Shown piece after piece: positions 16,392-25,699 of a stretch of DNA of 64,000 nt. The notes below the pieces were generated by a model. It did no database searches, was not told the origin of the DNA, and saw only the letters and a list, made by a program, of their open reading frames with translations. Each line of letters starts with the position of its first letter. Position 1 is the stretch's first letter. A program made the position numbers and the translations under genes. Source of the stretch: Eutrophocola sp965662685 (GTDB lineage: Bacteria > Pseudomonadota > Gammaproteobacteria > Pseudomonadales > Pseudohongiellaceae); NCBI GenBank assembly GCA_965662685.1, contig CBFIIQ010000002.1, forward strand, positions 62,001 through 126,000, in the 5' to 3' direction.

Positions 16392-17464
16392 AAAATTTTA
16401 ACCAGTTTAAAAGAAATTTACTAAAAGTGCTTGGCACGGCACCAATTGCTTCCTGGTCGCGATGGTTGACAGGGGCAGATGACTCTTCTCTTCGTATAGC
16501 CTTTGGTTCATGCTTACATCAGGACAAAGCACAACCGATTTGGGATGCCGTGCTGGCAAACAGGCCAGACCTGTTTATCTTCCTGGGTGATAATATTTAT
16601 GGTGACAGTGATGATCCCCTTGTCCTGGCTGCAAAGTACAAGCAGCTTGCTGAGAAGGAAGGATTCAGACGACTCCGCAATAGCACAGAACTCATGGCTA
16701 TCTGGGATGATCATGACTTTGGCCGCAATGATGCAGGTCGAGAATACCCGGGTCGAGAAGAATCCAGGCGTTTGATGCTGGAGTTCTGGGACGAGCCCAG
16801 TGACTCATTACGCTGGCAGCAGCGTGACGGGATTTATACTTCCAGAATTATTGAAAACGCAGGCAATAAAATACAGGTCATTCTGCCGGATTTGCGCTGG
16901 AATCGATCTCCTTTAAACCAGGTCACTACAGCAGAAGAACTGATTTCAAGGGATGTTGCCAATATGGGGCCCTACAGTCGTACTGTGGGCCCTGAAGCGG
17001 TATTACTTGGGGAGAGTCAGTGGCAATGGCTGGAGGAGCAGTTTAACGAAACAGCGAGTTTCCGCATTATTGGATCAAGTATTCAATTGCTGGGGGAATT
17101 TACGGGCTGGGAAGCCTGGGCTAATTTCCCTGGGGAAAGAGAGAGGTTTCTACAATTACTTTCCCGTCACCAGGATGTCCCAACCTTGATCATCAGCGGC
17201 GATGTGCACTGGTGCGAATTGAGTCGATACTGGCCGGAGTCTATGAGCCAGCCAGCCATTGAATTAACATCAAGCGGCTTGACCGAGGTGTGGGAAAAAA
17301 TAAGTCCAAACCGACACCGTGTTGGAGATGCCTTTGCAGAGGTTAATTTTGGCCTGATCGAAATAGACCTTAATAAGCCAAATCCTGAAATCAACTTGTC
17401 TGTGAGGGATGTTATGAATAATCCTCTCATCCGTTATCCCTTGCCAGATTTTTTCTTTCTTTGA
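16388..17464 (+). CDS. PhoD-like alkaline phosphatase
   Basis: A 358-residue metallophosphatase with the PhoD motifs FGSCLHQDKAQPIWD, FIFLGDNIYGD, WDDHDFGRND and IISGDVHWCELSRY. The N-terminus FKRNLLKVLGTAPIASW resembles a Tat signal with KR in place of RR, so export in a folded, metal-loaded state is possible but unproven. The start overlaps the upstream stop by four bases. A strong terminator follows. Confidence 0.88.
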   Translation: MKNFNQFKRNLLKVLGTAPIASWSRWLTGADDSSLRIAFGSCLHQDKAQPIWDAVLANRPDLFIFLGDNIYGDSDDPLVLAAKYKQLAEKEGFRRLRNSTELMAIWDDHDFGRNDAGREYPGREESRRLMLEFWDEPSDSLRWQQRDGIYTSRIIENAGNKIQVILPDLRWNRSPLNQVTTAEELISRDVANMGPYSRTVGPEAVLLGESQWQWLEEQFNETASFRIIGSSIQLLGEFTGWEAWANFPGERERFLQLLSRHQDVPTLIISGDVHWCELSRYWPESMSQPAIELTSSGLTEVWEKISPNRHRVGDAFAEVNFGLIEIDLNKPNPEINLSVRDVMNNPLIRYPLPDFFFL

Positions 17465-17506
17465 AGTCTTTTTTTCCCTCCCCCTTTAAAACTGACTTCA
17501 TCTTTA

Positions 17507-17536
17507 CCGCCGCCCTCAAAGGCGGCGGTTTTTTTT
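17507..17536 (+). terminator. Rho-independent terminator after the phosphatase pair
   Basis: Perfect stem CCGCCGCC / GGCGGCGG (17507-17514, 17521-17528), loop CTCAAA, then eight T residues. Confidence 0.95.
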
Positions 17537-17582
17537 ATCAGTAAATAATTCGGTGTACCAGAAAAACATTTTCCACGAGAAT

Positions 17583-17613
17583 AAAAAAGGGTCATCCGAA
17601 GATGACCCTTTAA
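17583..17613 (-). terminator. Rho-independent terminator of the TonB receptor gene
   Basis: On the minus strand an 11-base stem AAAGGGTCATC / GATGACCCTTT closes on a TTCG tetraloop and is followed by a T-run. It lies 20 bases after the receptor's stop codon. With the plus-strand terminator at 17507 it separates two convergent units. Confidence 0.95.
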
Positions 17614-17632
17614 GGTATTGCCAGGTGTGGAC

Positions 17633-20023
17633 CTAGAAGTCAGCAGTGATACTGAAGACCGCCGTTCTGGGTGCGCCTATCCAGGATCCAAACCCTGAAA
17701 TTCCACCGAGATAACTCTTATCCGTAAGATTATTTACTACAAAGCCCAGTTGGTAACCTTTAAGGAAATCACTGACACCTTCTCCATTAATATTGAAATA
17801 GAAATCGGTTACTGTGTAACTTGCGGCAAGATCAGTATTGGCACGATTTATAAATCGATCATCTACAAACTTGGAACTTAAGCCGGCAGAGTAATTGCCT
17901 CGATTCCAGTCCAGGGAAACGACATACATATTTTCCGGCGTGCCTACCACATTATTTCCGGGTATCAGGCCAAGAGAAGCATCCGCGTCAGCTCCCAAAC
18001 CGGTGCCAAGATAGGACGTATCGGTATATGTATAAGAGCCATACAGAGACCAGTTATCGGTCAATGAATATGAAAGAGCCAGTTCCAGACCATTGGTTTC
18101 AATACCGCCAACATTATCGTAAGTACCAGCAGTGCCGATAAGATAGTTCGGAATATTCCCCGCCAGTTGTGGGCCAAAAAACTCCAGTCTGTTTTCAAAA
18201 GTATTGTCGAAATAGACCGCGCTGCCTACAAGATTGGAACTTAAGTAACGTAATCCGAATTCCATATTTTCAGCTCTTTCGGCTTCAAGCGCAGAAATGG
18301 AAGTGCCCTCTCTTTCAAGTACATCTCCTGTCAGGGGCTTTACGTTTTCCGAATAGCCGGCAAATAATTCGAGCCCGTCAATTGGAGTTTGAAAGGTGAA
18401 GCCGGTTGAGTATAAAGTATCCGTGTCTGAATCCAGCGAACGTAGTGCCTGAATGCCAAAGTTATCAACACGGTCAGTTTCGACATTGAACTCCCTGATG
18501 CCCAGGTTAATACTGAGATTACCCCAGCTGATAGTGTCTGACAGGTACCAGTTAATGGTGTCGCGAGGAAATTCAAGGTCATACTGGCGCCAGTATGCGG
18601 GGTATTCAAACTGAAAGCCTGCACGCGTATCAGTGATCTTGTGCCAGTCGCGGTACTCGGAACGAGTAGAGTCTTCATACCACAGACCACCACGCAGAGA
18701 GTTACTCATGTCATTACCAATATTACTGGTATATTCAAAGTCTACTGTGTAACCGAGACGTTCGCGCTCATAGTGTGTGTGGCGGTAGGACTGAACAGCC
18801 AGTGCCCCTTCACCATAGCAGGCGGGATCATATTCAGGGCCTGCGCCACCATAAGGAAAAGTGATGGAAGATTCACAGCCGGTGTTGGGAAGAAGGGCAT
18901 TGCCGCCATTGTCGACGAAGTAGATTGTGCCAAGAGGTGAACCGCCATATACGGTAGTACCAGTAATCAGTTCAGAATTCGGATTGCCCGCACCATCATC
19001 AGTAATATTAATAATTTGTGGTGGCACCCAATCGCCACGACCTTCCATATGGTGGCCATAGGCAGCAAGGTTAATGGTAAGGTTCTCGGAAACATCCCAA
19101 TCAGCTTTCAGGTAAGCAAATTGATTCTCCCTGAGAGTGGACCAGCCGCGTCGATATAACTGATCGACATAAGGTACTCCGGTCCAGTCACCAGTAAGCC
19201 GGTCCCAGTCCGGATTTACAGCAAACTCATCTGTGGTTATGCGCTGATAATTATCTTCCTGGATATCGTCGTATGAGAAATAGCCTGTGAGGGTAATGTT
19301 ATCCAGCTCTGTGATAAATTTACCGGCGAGATGATCACGTTCATTTTGTGCAGAGCCCTCAATCCAGTCAGTGGCTTCATTGTGAGACACTGAAATCCAC
19401 ATACGTGTTGTATCATCGAGTAACATACCGGTGTCGTAGCGACCATAGTATCGACGTGATTCAAAATCACCATTGGAAAGTTGTGTTCTGAAACGTTCTT
19501 CCGCAACCGGATCGTCTGTCAGGAAATTTAAAGTACCACCCAGTGCTTCGAGGGTGCGCGAGGAAATATCGGCAGTGCCCTGATTGACTTCGACTCCGCC
19601 GGAATTTCCAGAATCAATATATCGATTCGCTTTACCGCCACCGCCATAGTTGGACTCACCATTGGGCAAGCCATCAATGGTAATACCTACTTGTTGTTCG
19701 CTGAGATTTGTCTGGTAGCCTCGGATATTTATAGTGGTGGACCAGTCGTCAAACCCAAAGGTGTCGCCTTCTGTTACATTTACCCCAGGCAGATTATCAA
19801 TGATGGAAAGAACGGAGGTAATTGGATTCTGCTGATTTTCCATTGATTCGGTAGTATTAGCTGTAGAGAAAGTACGGGCTGAGCCTAAAATAACTATTTC
19901 TTCTATATCAGTGACCTCCTCCTCTGCACTGTAAACTGGCGAGGTTGCGAGCACGGCAATAATACTGGCAGCTAAAGCATTCTTTTGTCTGATGCTTGCT
20001 GTGGCTGTCTTCAGTATTCTCAT
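17633..20023 (-). CDS. TonB-dependent outer-membrane receptor
   Basis: The ATG at 20023 has AGGAG upstream and starts a signal peptide ending SPVYSAEEE; the longer frame from 20080 lacks a ribosome site. The 796-residue protein has a TonB box (EEIVILG), a plug domain (VLSIIDNLPGVNVTEGD, INIRGYQTNLSEQQVGITID), then a 22-strand-type barrel ending in AVFSITADF, with the final aromatic residue needed for assembly. The ligand is unknown; the group includes receptors for iron chelates and for other large nutrients. The neighbouring phosphatases raise the option of organophosphate uptake. A 20-base palindrome lies in the 5' leader. Confidence 0.92.
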   Translation of the reverse strand: MRILKTATASIRQKNALAASIIAVLATSPVYSAEEEVTDIEEIVILGSARTFSTANTTESMENQQNPITSVLSIIDNLPGVNVTEGDTFGFDDWSTTINIRGYQTNLSEQQVGITIDGLPNGESNYGGGGKANRYIDSGNSGGVEVNQGTADISSRTLEALGGTLNFLTDDPVAEERFRTQLSNGDFESRRYYGRYDTGMLLDDTTRMWISVSHNEATDWIEGSAQNERDHLAGKFITELDNITLTGYFSYDDIQEDNYQRITTDEFAVNPDWDRLTGDWTGVPYVDQLYRRGWSTLRENQFAYLKADWDVSENLTINLAAYGHHMEGRGDWVPPQIINITDDGAGNPNSELITGTTVYGGSPLGTIYFVDNGGNALLPNTGCESSITFPYGGAGPEYDPACYGEGALAVQSYRHTHYERERLGYTVDFEYTSNIGNDMSNSLRGGLWYEDSTRSEYRDWHKITDTRAGFQFEYPAYWRQYDLEFPRDTINWYLSDTISWGNLSINLGIREFNVETDRVDNFGIQALRSLDSDTDTLYSTGFTFQTPIDGLELFAGYSENVKPLTGDVLEREGTSISALEAERAENMEFGLRYLSSNLVGSAVYFDNTFENRLEFFGPQLAGNIPNYLIGTAGTYDNVGGIETNGLELALSYSLTDNWSLYGSYTYTDTSYLGTGLGADADASLGLIPGNNVVGTPENMYVVSLDWNRGNYSAGLSSKFVDDRFINRANTDLAASYTVTDFYFNINGEGVSDFLKGYQLGFVVNNLTDKSYLGGISGFGSWIGAPRTAVFSITADF

Positions 20024-20068
20024 ATTGTTCTCCTGATTTTGGTTAAGTAGGATTTCTGGTTTTGCAAA

Positions 20069-20088
20069 CGGGAATAGCAATATTCCCG
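20069..20088 (-). promoter_or_regulatory. Perfect inverted repeat in the leader of the TonB receptor gene
   Basis: Arms CGGGAATA and TATTCCCG with a four-base GCAA spacer, centred about 55 bases before the receptor's start codon. It may be an operator or a leader stem-loop. It lacks a T-run, so it is not a terminator, and it does not match a Fur box. Confidence 0.5.
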
Positions 20089-20268
20089 AACAGAGAAGGG
20101 TAGTATCGGCACATGAAAGTTGAATAAACGATTTGTAAAACTGCTTAAAGCTAAGCTGAGTTATAATTAAATTTTAGTAGTGAAATTTATTTAGATTTCC
20201 CCTGGTATTTTTTAAGGATTCTCTGATTAATTAAAGAGGTCCTATCCACACGGCGGCATAAAGATAAA

Positions 20269-20658
20269 ATGAAACTTTCATCAACAAGCCGGCTCGCTCT
20301 TAGTCTTGCCGCTATCAATGGTTTTCTGGTGGTTAGCATCGGCGCCTTTGGTGCACATTTACTTGAGGGGCTAATAGGTCCCGAGATGCTACAGACTTTC
20401 AACACGGGTGTTCATTACCACATGTTTCATGTGGCAGGATTAATCGCAGCCTCTTTTCTCGGCTTGCAAGACGAAAGTTCAAGCATGCTGAAATTCAGCA
20501 TAGGCTGTTTCCTGGCCGGGATTTTGTTATTTTCCGGTAGCCTTTACCTGTTGGCAGTGACGGGTTTCAGAATACTTGGCATGGTCACTCCTTTCGGGGG
20601 GCTGGCTTTTCTGAGTGCCTGGGTGTTGTTATTTATGGTCGCGAGAAAAAGCTCATGA
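20269..20658 (+). CDS. DUF423 membrane protein (YgdD-like)
   Basis: A 129-residue protein with four membrane helices. The family signature is present in NGFLVVSIGAFGAHLLEG, and MFHVAGLIAA and FSGSLYLLAVTGFR follow. Function is unknown in all members. The stop overlaps the start of trmB (ATGA), so the two are translationally coupled. Confidence 0.88.
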   Translation: MKLSSTSRLALSLAAINGFLVVSIGAFGAHLLEGLIGPEMLQTFNTGVHYHMFHVAGLIAASFLGLQDESSSMLKFSIGCFLAGILLFSGSLYLLAVTGFRILGMVTPFGGLAFLSAWVLLFMVARKSS

Positions 20659-21359
20659 GCAATGACAAGCATCGTCCAGTGCGCAGTTATGTGGTGAGAG
20701 GAGGCAGGCTTACTCATGCTCAACAGGACGCTATTGAAAACCTTTGGTCAGATTATGGGCTTGACCAGGAAGACGGGCTTATTGATCGGCATGTTGTTTT
20801 TGGTCGAAATGCGGAACTGGTTTTTGAAATTGGCTTTGGCATGGGAGATTCTCTGGTAGAAATGGCCAGCCAGCATCCTGAGCGTGATTACATCGGTGTC
20901 GATGTGCATCCTCCAGGAATAGGCACTATTCTGCGTGATATCAAGGAAAGAGGATTGAGTAATCTCCGGGTAATGCAGGGCGATGCCACGCTTATACTGA
21001 GCGATTGTTTTGCTGATAACACTCTGGACAGGATTCAAATCTATTTTCCGGATCCCTGGCATAAGAAGCGACATCACAAGCGTCGCCTTATTCAACCTGC
21101 TTTTGTAGAAGAACTCGCCATCAAGTTGGCTGCAGGTGGTGTTCTACATCTGGCAACTGACTGGGAAAATTATGCGCAGCAGATGATGGAAGTGATGTCG
21201 GCATCGCCGAATTACTCAAATGTTGCAGGTGTAGGAAATTTTGCCGAACAGGACGAACGGGCAGAAACAAAATTCGAGCGTCGGGGTCGCAGGCTGGGGC
21301 ACGGCGTATGGGATCTACTATTCGTCAAAAATAGTGATGAAAAACCAGACCAGTCCTAG
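20655..21359 (+). CDS. trmB: tRNA (guanine-46-N7)-methyltransferase
   Basis: A 234-residue SAM-dependent enzyme. The family signs are VFEIGFGMGDSLVEMA (SAM loop), YIGVDVHPPGIGTIL, and the diagnostic IYFPDPWHKKRHHKRRLI, which positions the tRNA guanine. It makes m7G46 in the variable loop. Start overlaps the DUF423 stop by four bases. Confidence 0.95.
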   Translation: MSNDKHRPVRSYVVRGGRLTHAQQDAIENLWSDYGLDQEDGLIDRHVVFGRNAELVFEIGFGMGDSLVEMASQHPERDYIGVDVHPPGIGTILRDIKERGLSNLRVMQGDATLILSDCFADNTLDRIQIYFPDPWHKKRHHKRRLIQPAFVEELAIKLAAGGVLHLATDWENYAQQMMEVMSASPNYSNVAGVGNFAEQDERAETKFERRGRRLGHGVWDLLFVKNSDEKPDQS

Positions 21360-21391
21360 CTGTTAACAGGGGTGTCAGTAGCTCCATAAGC

Positions 21392-22102
21392 CTATTGGCG
21401 GCTCCAGAAGCGATGACCGTTTTCGGCAAGCCAGTTGCGTAACTCCTGAAATCCCGGGCATACACTTTCTACAGTATTCCAGAATCTTTTTGAATGATCC
21501 ATGTGTCGTAAATGACTGCATTCATGCACAATTAGATAATTAATAACTTCTTTTGGTGCCATCATGGCGAGCCAGTTGTACTGAATGGTGCCATTCTGGC
21601 AACAATGCCCCCACTTTGATTTTGTTTTTCGAAACATGACCTTTTTCAGTTTGTGTTCAACGCCCAGTTGCTTGGCGACTTTCCAGGATTCTTCGGTCAT
21701 ATATTCATGGGCTTTTTCTTTCAGCCAGTTGTTAAATAGCAGCTCAAGCCTTTCGGGGGTATTTTTGCGGGAATAGATGAAGAGAAAATCGCGCGTGACC
21801 CTGACCTCCTGACTCTCACTGATCAGAACGACAATGGTGCGTGGCCTGCCCAGGTAGGTAACTTCCCGCCCTTCAGCAATAATCAGGCGTTGACGAAAGT
21901 GTCTTTTTTGACGTTCAAGCTCTTCAAGAATCCAGTCTTTTTTCTCGAAAACAAACTCATGAATCCACTTGGTAGGGGCATTTCGCGGTGATCTTACCTC
22001 AACATTCCCACTTTTTACGTAGATAACCAAAGATTTCCGTTTTGAACGAATAATTTCAAAATTAAATGGGAAAGTGGGGCTTAGATTGCAAATTTCAGGC
22101 AT
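21392..22102 (-). CDS. YgjP-like zinc metallopeptidase (DUF45)
   Basis: A 236-residue protein. The zinc motif is YLIVHECSHLRHMDHSKRFW (HExxH plus a downstream His), and KSKWGHCCQNGTIQYNW is the conserved block just before it. The family is called SprT/WSS1-like, with possible roles in protein-DNA crosslink handling or protein quality control. It overlaps the preceding DUF3820 gene by eight bases, so both form one unit. Confidence 0.88.
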   Translation of the reverse strand: MPEICNLSPTFPFNFEIIRSKRKSLVIYVKSGNVEVRSPRNAPTKWIHEFVFEKKDWILEELERQKRHFRQRLIIAEGREVTYLGRPRTIVVLISESQEVRVTRDFLFIYSRKNTPERLELLFNNWLKEKAHEYMTEESWKVAKQLGVEHKLKKVMFRKTKSKWGHCCQNGTIQYNWLAMMAPKEVINYLIVHECSHLRHMDHSKRFWNTVESVCPGFQELRNWLAENGHRFWSRQ

Positions 22103-22322
22103 TATTTAAAGACTTTACCAGTTCTCTGCTGCCGCTAACCTCTATTTCAAGCGCTAGTTGCAGTAATTTTCCAATTTCACCTTCAGGGAAGCCCTTTCTT
22201 TGAAACCAGAGCAAGTAAGCTTCCGGCAGATCGATAATCATTTTGCCCTGATATTTGCCAAACGGCATCGGGGTCCTGAGAAGTTTGAGTAATAAGAATG
22301 TATCGGCGACGGCGTCTTCCAT
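22095..22322 (-). CDS. DUF3820 family small protein
   Basis: A 75-residue protein with the family core PMPFGKYQGKMIIDLPEAYL and WFQRKGFPEGEIGKLL. Members are predicted to be soluble and are of unknown function, sometimes fused to nucleases. It is translated just before the YgjP-like gene. Confidence 0.85.
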   Translation of the reverse strand: MEDAVADTFLLLKLLRTPMPFGKYQGKMIIDLPEAYLLWFQRKGFPEGEIGKLLQLALEIEVSGSRELVKSLNNA

Positions 22323-22749
22323 AATCGTTAGGCGAAATTTTCATTCAAGGCGATACAAGTGTTTTTTTCTGTCATTACCAGGTTGAAGAAAGCATGAAAA
22401 AACCAATGATTTTTTATTGGAATCACAGGTGCTGAAAGAATTGCCTGGTACCTGAATGGTGGCAATAGACTCTGCTTTCTCATGATCTTTTCCTGAAGAC
22501 TGGGATCCGGCTTGTCCCGAGTGGTAGTTCTTTAGTGTTGCGGGGAATAGTATGCGAAAGAGAATAGTTGCTCAATAAAAGCGGCTCATCAAAAGGTGTT
22601 TTTTTGAATTATTTTTCGTCTGAAAGGAAAGCAGTTTTTGTCAGCAAGCAAATTTGCTGTCATTACCGCGGGTACCAGGCAGGAGAAACCTGCCCCGCAA
22701 ACCGCCCCATGAAATGAAGCGGCTGGGTTATTTTCGAGAAATAGCAGAA
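22323..22749. other. Intergenic region with short repeats
   Basis: No gene or clear terminator. It holds an 11-base direct repeat CTGTCATTACC (22369-22379 and 22657-22667), an 11-base inverted repeat TGCCTGGTACC / GGTACCAGGCA (22441-22451, 22671-22681) and a hairpin GGCAGG-AGAAA-CCTGCC (22678-22694) about 60 bases past the leuA stop. The hairpin has no T-run on either strand. Confidence 0.6.
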
Positions 22750-24420
22750 TTAAGCGGCAGCCTGTTGACGCGCTTGTAATACCTGGCTTACGGCATTGAG
22801 TAGAGCATTTACCGAAGAGGTCACAATATCCTCATCAATGGCTATGCCGGTAAAGCGCTTGCCTTCATGTTTCACCTGCAGGTAGGTCACTGCATCGGCG
22901 TTGGCGCTCTGACTCATAGCATGTTCGCCATATTCAAGAATCTGCAGGCTCATGGCAAAAGTATGTTCCATGGCATCCACAAATGCCTCCAGCATGCCTG
23001 CACCTTCGCCTTTCACCTCAAATGGCTGACCATCAAGCTCTATTACGCCAGAGATGGTTTCATGCTCAGCTTTTTCGATGGAAAAGCTTTTTAGTAACAA
23101 GGGCGCAGGAAGATCCAGGTATTGCTTCTGGAATAACTCCCAGATCTGGTCTGGAGCGATTTCCTGGCCAGATTCCTCGGCGGCCTTTTGTACAACACGG
23201 CTGAATTCAATCTGCAGCCAGCGCGGTAACTGGAAGCCATATTTGGATTCCATGACATAGGCAACACCGCCTTTACCTGACTGGCTGTTTACCCGAATAA
23301 CATCCTGATAAGTTTGCCCCACATCTCTTGGATCAATAGGCAAATAGGCAATATCCCATGTGTTCCCTTCCTTGTAGAGGTTCAGGCATTTTTTGATGGC
23401 GTCCTGATGGCTGCCAGAGAACGCAGTAAAGACAAGGCTGCCTGCATAGGGGTGGCGTGGATGAACATCGATCTGGGTACATTCCTTTACCACAGCATTG
23501 ATGTGATCCATGTCGCTGAAATCCAGTTTTGGATCTACGCCCTGGCTATACATATTCATGCCCATCACCATGATGTCCAGATTGCCGGTGCGTTCACCAT
23601 TGCCCATCAGCGTGCCTTCCACGCGATCAGCGCCTGCCATCAAGCCAAGCTCTGAAGCAGCGACGGCGCAGCCACGGTCATTGTGGGTATGCAGGCTGAG
23701 AATCATTGAGTCACGTCTTTGCACATGGCGACTAAACCATTCTATCTGATCGGCATAAACATTAGGCGTTGCCATTTCTACGGTGGATGGCAAATTGATA
23801 ATCACTTTGCGCTCCGGTGTGGGTTGCCACACGTCGTTTACTGCATCGCAAACTTCAACGGCGAACTCCATTTCTGTTCCGGTAAAGCTCTCGGGTGAAT
23901 ACTGAAAATGCCAGTCGGTTTCAGGTGCCTGTTGTGCACACTCGAGAACACTTTTTGCGCCATTCACTGCAATATCAATGATGCCAGCCTTGTCCATTTT
24001 GAAAACATGATCACGCTGAATGACGGAAGTGGAGTTATACATATGAATGATGGCCTGCTTTGCCCCTTTGAGTGCCTCAAAGGTACGCTGGATTAATTGC
24101 GGTCTGGCCTGGGTCAGTACCTGAATGGTGACATCATCCGGAATTTTATTTTCCTCAATCAACCAGCGTACGAAATCATAGTCCGGCTGGGAGGCGGCAG
24201 GAAAACCAATCTCGATTTCCTTGAAGCCTACTTCCAGCAGCAAGGCATACATCTTCCGTTTCTGGGAAACTGACATAGGCTCGATCAGAGCCTGATTGCC
24301 GTCGCGTAGATCCACACTGCACCAGGTCGGTGCATGCGTGATTACCTTATCCGGCCAGGTGCGGTCGGGCAGAGCAACGGGAGGGAATGCCTTGTACTTG
24401 CTATGGTCGTAATTTTTCAC
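22750..24420 (-). CDS. leuA: 2-isopropylmalate synthase
   Basis: A 556-residue enzyme of the longer LeuA group. It condenses acetyl-CoA with 2-oxoisovalerate in leucine synthesis. The TIM-barrel catalytic domain has CSVDLRDGNQALIEPM (metal and substrate), LHTHNDRGCAVAASEL (metal-binding HTHND) and GTLMGNGERTGNLDIM. The C-terminal regulatory domain begins near residue 430 and ends with the usual VNALLNAVSQVL. The start is a GTG with AGAGG six bases upstream. The gene is divergent from an Lrp-type regulator; no leucine-rich leader peptide was seen. Confidence 0.95.
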   Translation of the reverse strand: MKNYDHSKYKAFPPVALPDRTWPDKVITHAPTWCSVDLRDGNQALIEPMSVSQKRKMYALLLEVGFKEIEIGFPAASQPDYDFVRWLIEENKIPDDVTIQVLTQARPQLIQRTFEALKGAKQAIIHMYNSTSVIQRDHVFKMDKAGIIDIAVNGAKSVLECAQQAPETDWHFQYSPESFTGTEMEFAVEVCDAVNDVWQPTPERKVIINLPSTVEMATPNVYADQIEWFSRHVQRRDSMILSLHTHNDRGCAVAASELGLMAGADRVEGTLMGNGERTGNLDIMVMGMNMYSQGVDPKLDFSDMDHINAVVKECTQIDVHPRHPYAGSLVFTAFSGSHQDAIKKCLNLYKEGNTWDIAYLPIDPRDVGQTYQDVIRVNSQSGKGGVAYVMESKYGFQLPRWLQIEFSRVVQKAAEESGQEIAPDQIWELFQKQYLDLPAPLLLKSFSIEKAEHETISGVIELDGQPFEVKGEGAGMLEAFVDAMEHTFAMSLQILEYGEHAMSQSANADAVTYLQVKHEGKRFTGIAIDEDIVTSSVNALLNAVSQVLQARQQAAA

Positions 24421-24535
24421 CTGCTACCTCTTTGCCTTTCTATGAAACTGTCTTGAGTTGTTATGAAGCGCTGAGGATTGCTGCTCTGGCTTCAAGTTCT
24501 TTATTCAGGTCACGTAGTGTACAGGAATCTCTATG

Positions 24536-24650
24536 GATGATTATTGCTAATATCGCGCAATTAATTAAATAAATAGAATATAATGCCAATATAATAATAA
24601 AATATAAAATATAATTGCAATAATATGTTTTTTGATGATATCTAAGGAAA
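24536..24650. promoter_or_regulatory. Very AT-rich leuA/lrp-type divergent control region
   Basis: About 115 bases with very low G+C and several TATAAT hexamers, such as 24580-24585 and 24591-24596. It is the only control region for both leuA and the Lrp-type gene, and AT-rich tracts are typical Lrp targets. Individual promoter boxes cannot be assigned with confidence. Confidence 0.4.
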
Positions 24651-24656
24651 ATAATT

Positions 24657-25130
24657 ATGCAGCTGGATCGAACTGACAAGCGTATTCTTCATGAACTGCA
24701 GCGCAACGGCAGAATGAGCAATCAGGAGCTGGCTGAGAAGGTGGGGCTGTCTCCTTCTCCCTGTCTGCGCCGGGTAAAGCAACTGGAAGATGAAGGCATT
24801 ATCAAAGGATATGTTGCTCTGGTGGACCCGGCCAAGCTGGGCTTGAAAATGATGGCGCTGATTCAGATCAGGATGGATCGTCACACACCGGAACGCTTTG
24901 AGGAATTTGAAAAAACCATCATGGAGTATTCCCAGGTGATGGAGTGCATTTTGATTACCGGACAGACAGCAGATTATCAGGTTAAGGTGATTGTTGAGGA
25001 TATGGAGCAATATCAGGACTTCCTGTTAAACAGAATTACTCCCTTGCCTGGCGTGTCGGATGTGCATTCCAGTTTTATTCTGCGCCAGGTGGTTTCCAGT
25101 ACAGCATTGCCGATTGAATTCACCGGGTAA
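24657..25130 (+). CDS. Lrp/AsnC family transcriptional regulator
   Basis: A 157-residue protein. The N-terminal helix-turn-helix covers RMSNQELAEKVGLSPSPCLR, and the C-terminal RAM domain contains ILITGQTADYQVKVIVEDME and LPGVSDVHSSFILR, the effector-binding core. It is close to Lrp itself in length. Position beside leuA suggests control of leucine or branched-chain amino acid genes, including itself. AAGGAAAA precedes the ATG. Confidence 0.92.
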   Translation: MQLDRTDKRILHELQRNGRMSNQELAEKVGLSPSPCLRRVKQLEDEGIIKGYVALVDPAKLGLKMMALIQIRMDRHTPERFEEFEKTIMEYSQVMECILITGQTADYQVKVIVEDMEQYQDFLLNRITPLPGVSDVHSSFILRQVVSSTALPIEFTG

Positions 25131-25218
25131 GAGACATAGCCTGGTTTTTGCTAAAGCATGACGGCCTGACATCCTTGCTGTAAAATTCAGCTCCCAATGC
25201 AATCTGCAGGTACCGAGC

Positions 25219-25647
25219 GTGGCAAGTATTTTTACCAAAGTAATTAATCGGGAGATCCCCGGACATTTTGTCTGGGAAGACGATCTTTGTATTTCCATTA
25301 TGACTATTCAGCCGATTCGTCAGGGGCATCTTCTGGTGATTCCAAAAGCTGAAATAAATCACTGGGATGATGTGCCCGAGGCAACAGCGACTCATTTGAT
25401 GACGGTATGCCAGAAAATTGCCAAGGCAATCAAGGCTGTAATTCCCTGCAGTCGTATTGGTGTTTCAATTGTTGGCCTGGAAGTACCACATACGCATATC
25501 CACCTGATTCCCATTGATACCTTTGGTGATCTGGATTTTAAAAATGCCAGGGAAATGTCAGGGGAATTACTGGCAGAAACAGCGGCAAGTATTCGCAATG
25601 TTCTCATTGCCGAAGGTTACCAGGAAGCCAATATCAACGCTTCCTGA
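25219..25647 (+). CDS. HIT family nucleotide hydrolase/transferase
   Basis: A 142-residue protein from a GTG start. SIFTKVINREIPGHFVWED is the usual N-terminus, and VPHTHIHLIP carries the histidine triad (HxHxH). Members hydrolyse adenosine phosphoramidates or dinucleotides. The next gene begins 52 bases later on the same strand. Confidence 0.93.
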   Translation: MASIFTKVINREIPGHFVWEDDLCISIMTIQPIRQGHLLVIPKAEINHWDDVPEATATHLMTVCQKIAKAIKAVIPCSRIGVSIVGLEVPHTHIHLIPIDTFGDLDFKNAREMSGELLAETAASIRNVLIAEGYQEANINAS

Positions 25648-25699
25648 GACTTATCACTTCTCCTATTTCATTAGCGGATTAAACAGGGAAACAAGATAC

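Noticed and set aside
22678..22694. Terminator for leuA
   Set aside because: The GGCAGG/CCTGCC hairpin is not followed by a T-run on either strand.
24421..24560. Leucine-rich leader peptide or attenuator before leuA
   Set aside because: No short frame rich in leucine codons and no terminator-antiterminator pair on the minus strand.
25514..25699. Longer frame upstream of cmoA
   Set aside because: It overlaps the HIT gene and the conserved CmoA N-terminus begins at the TTG at 25700.
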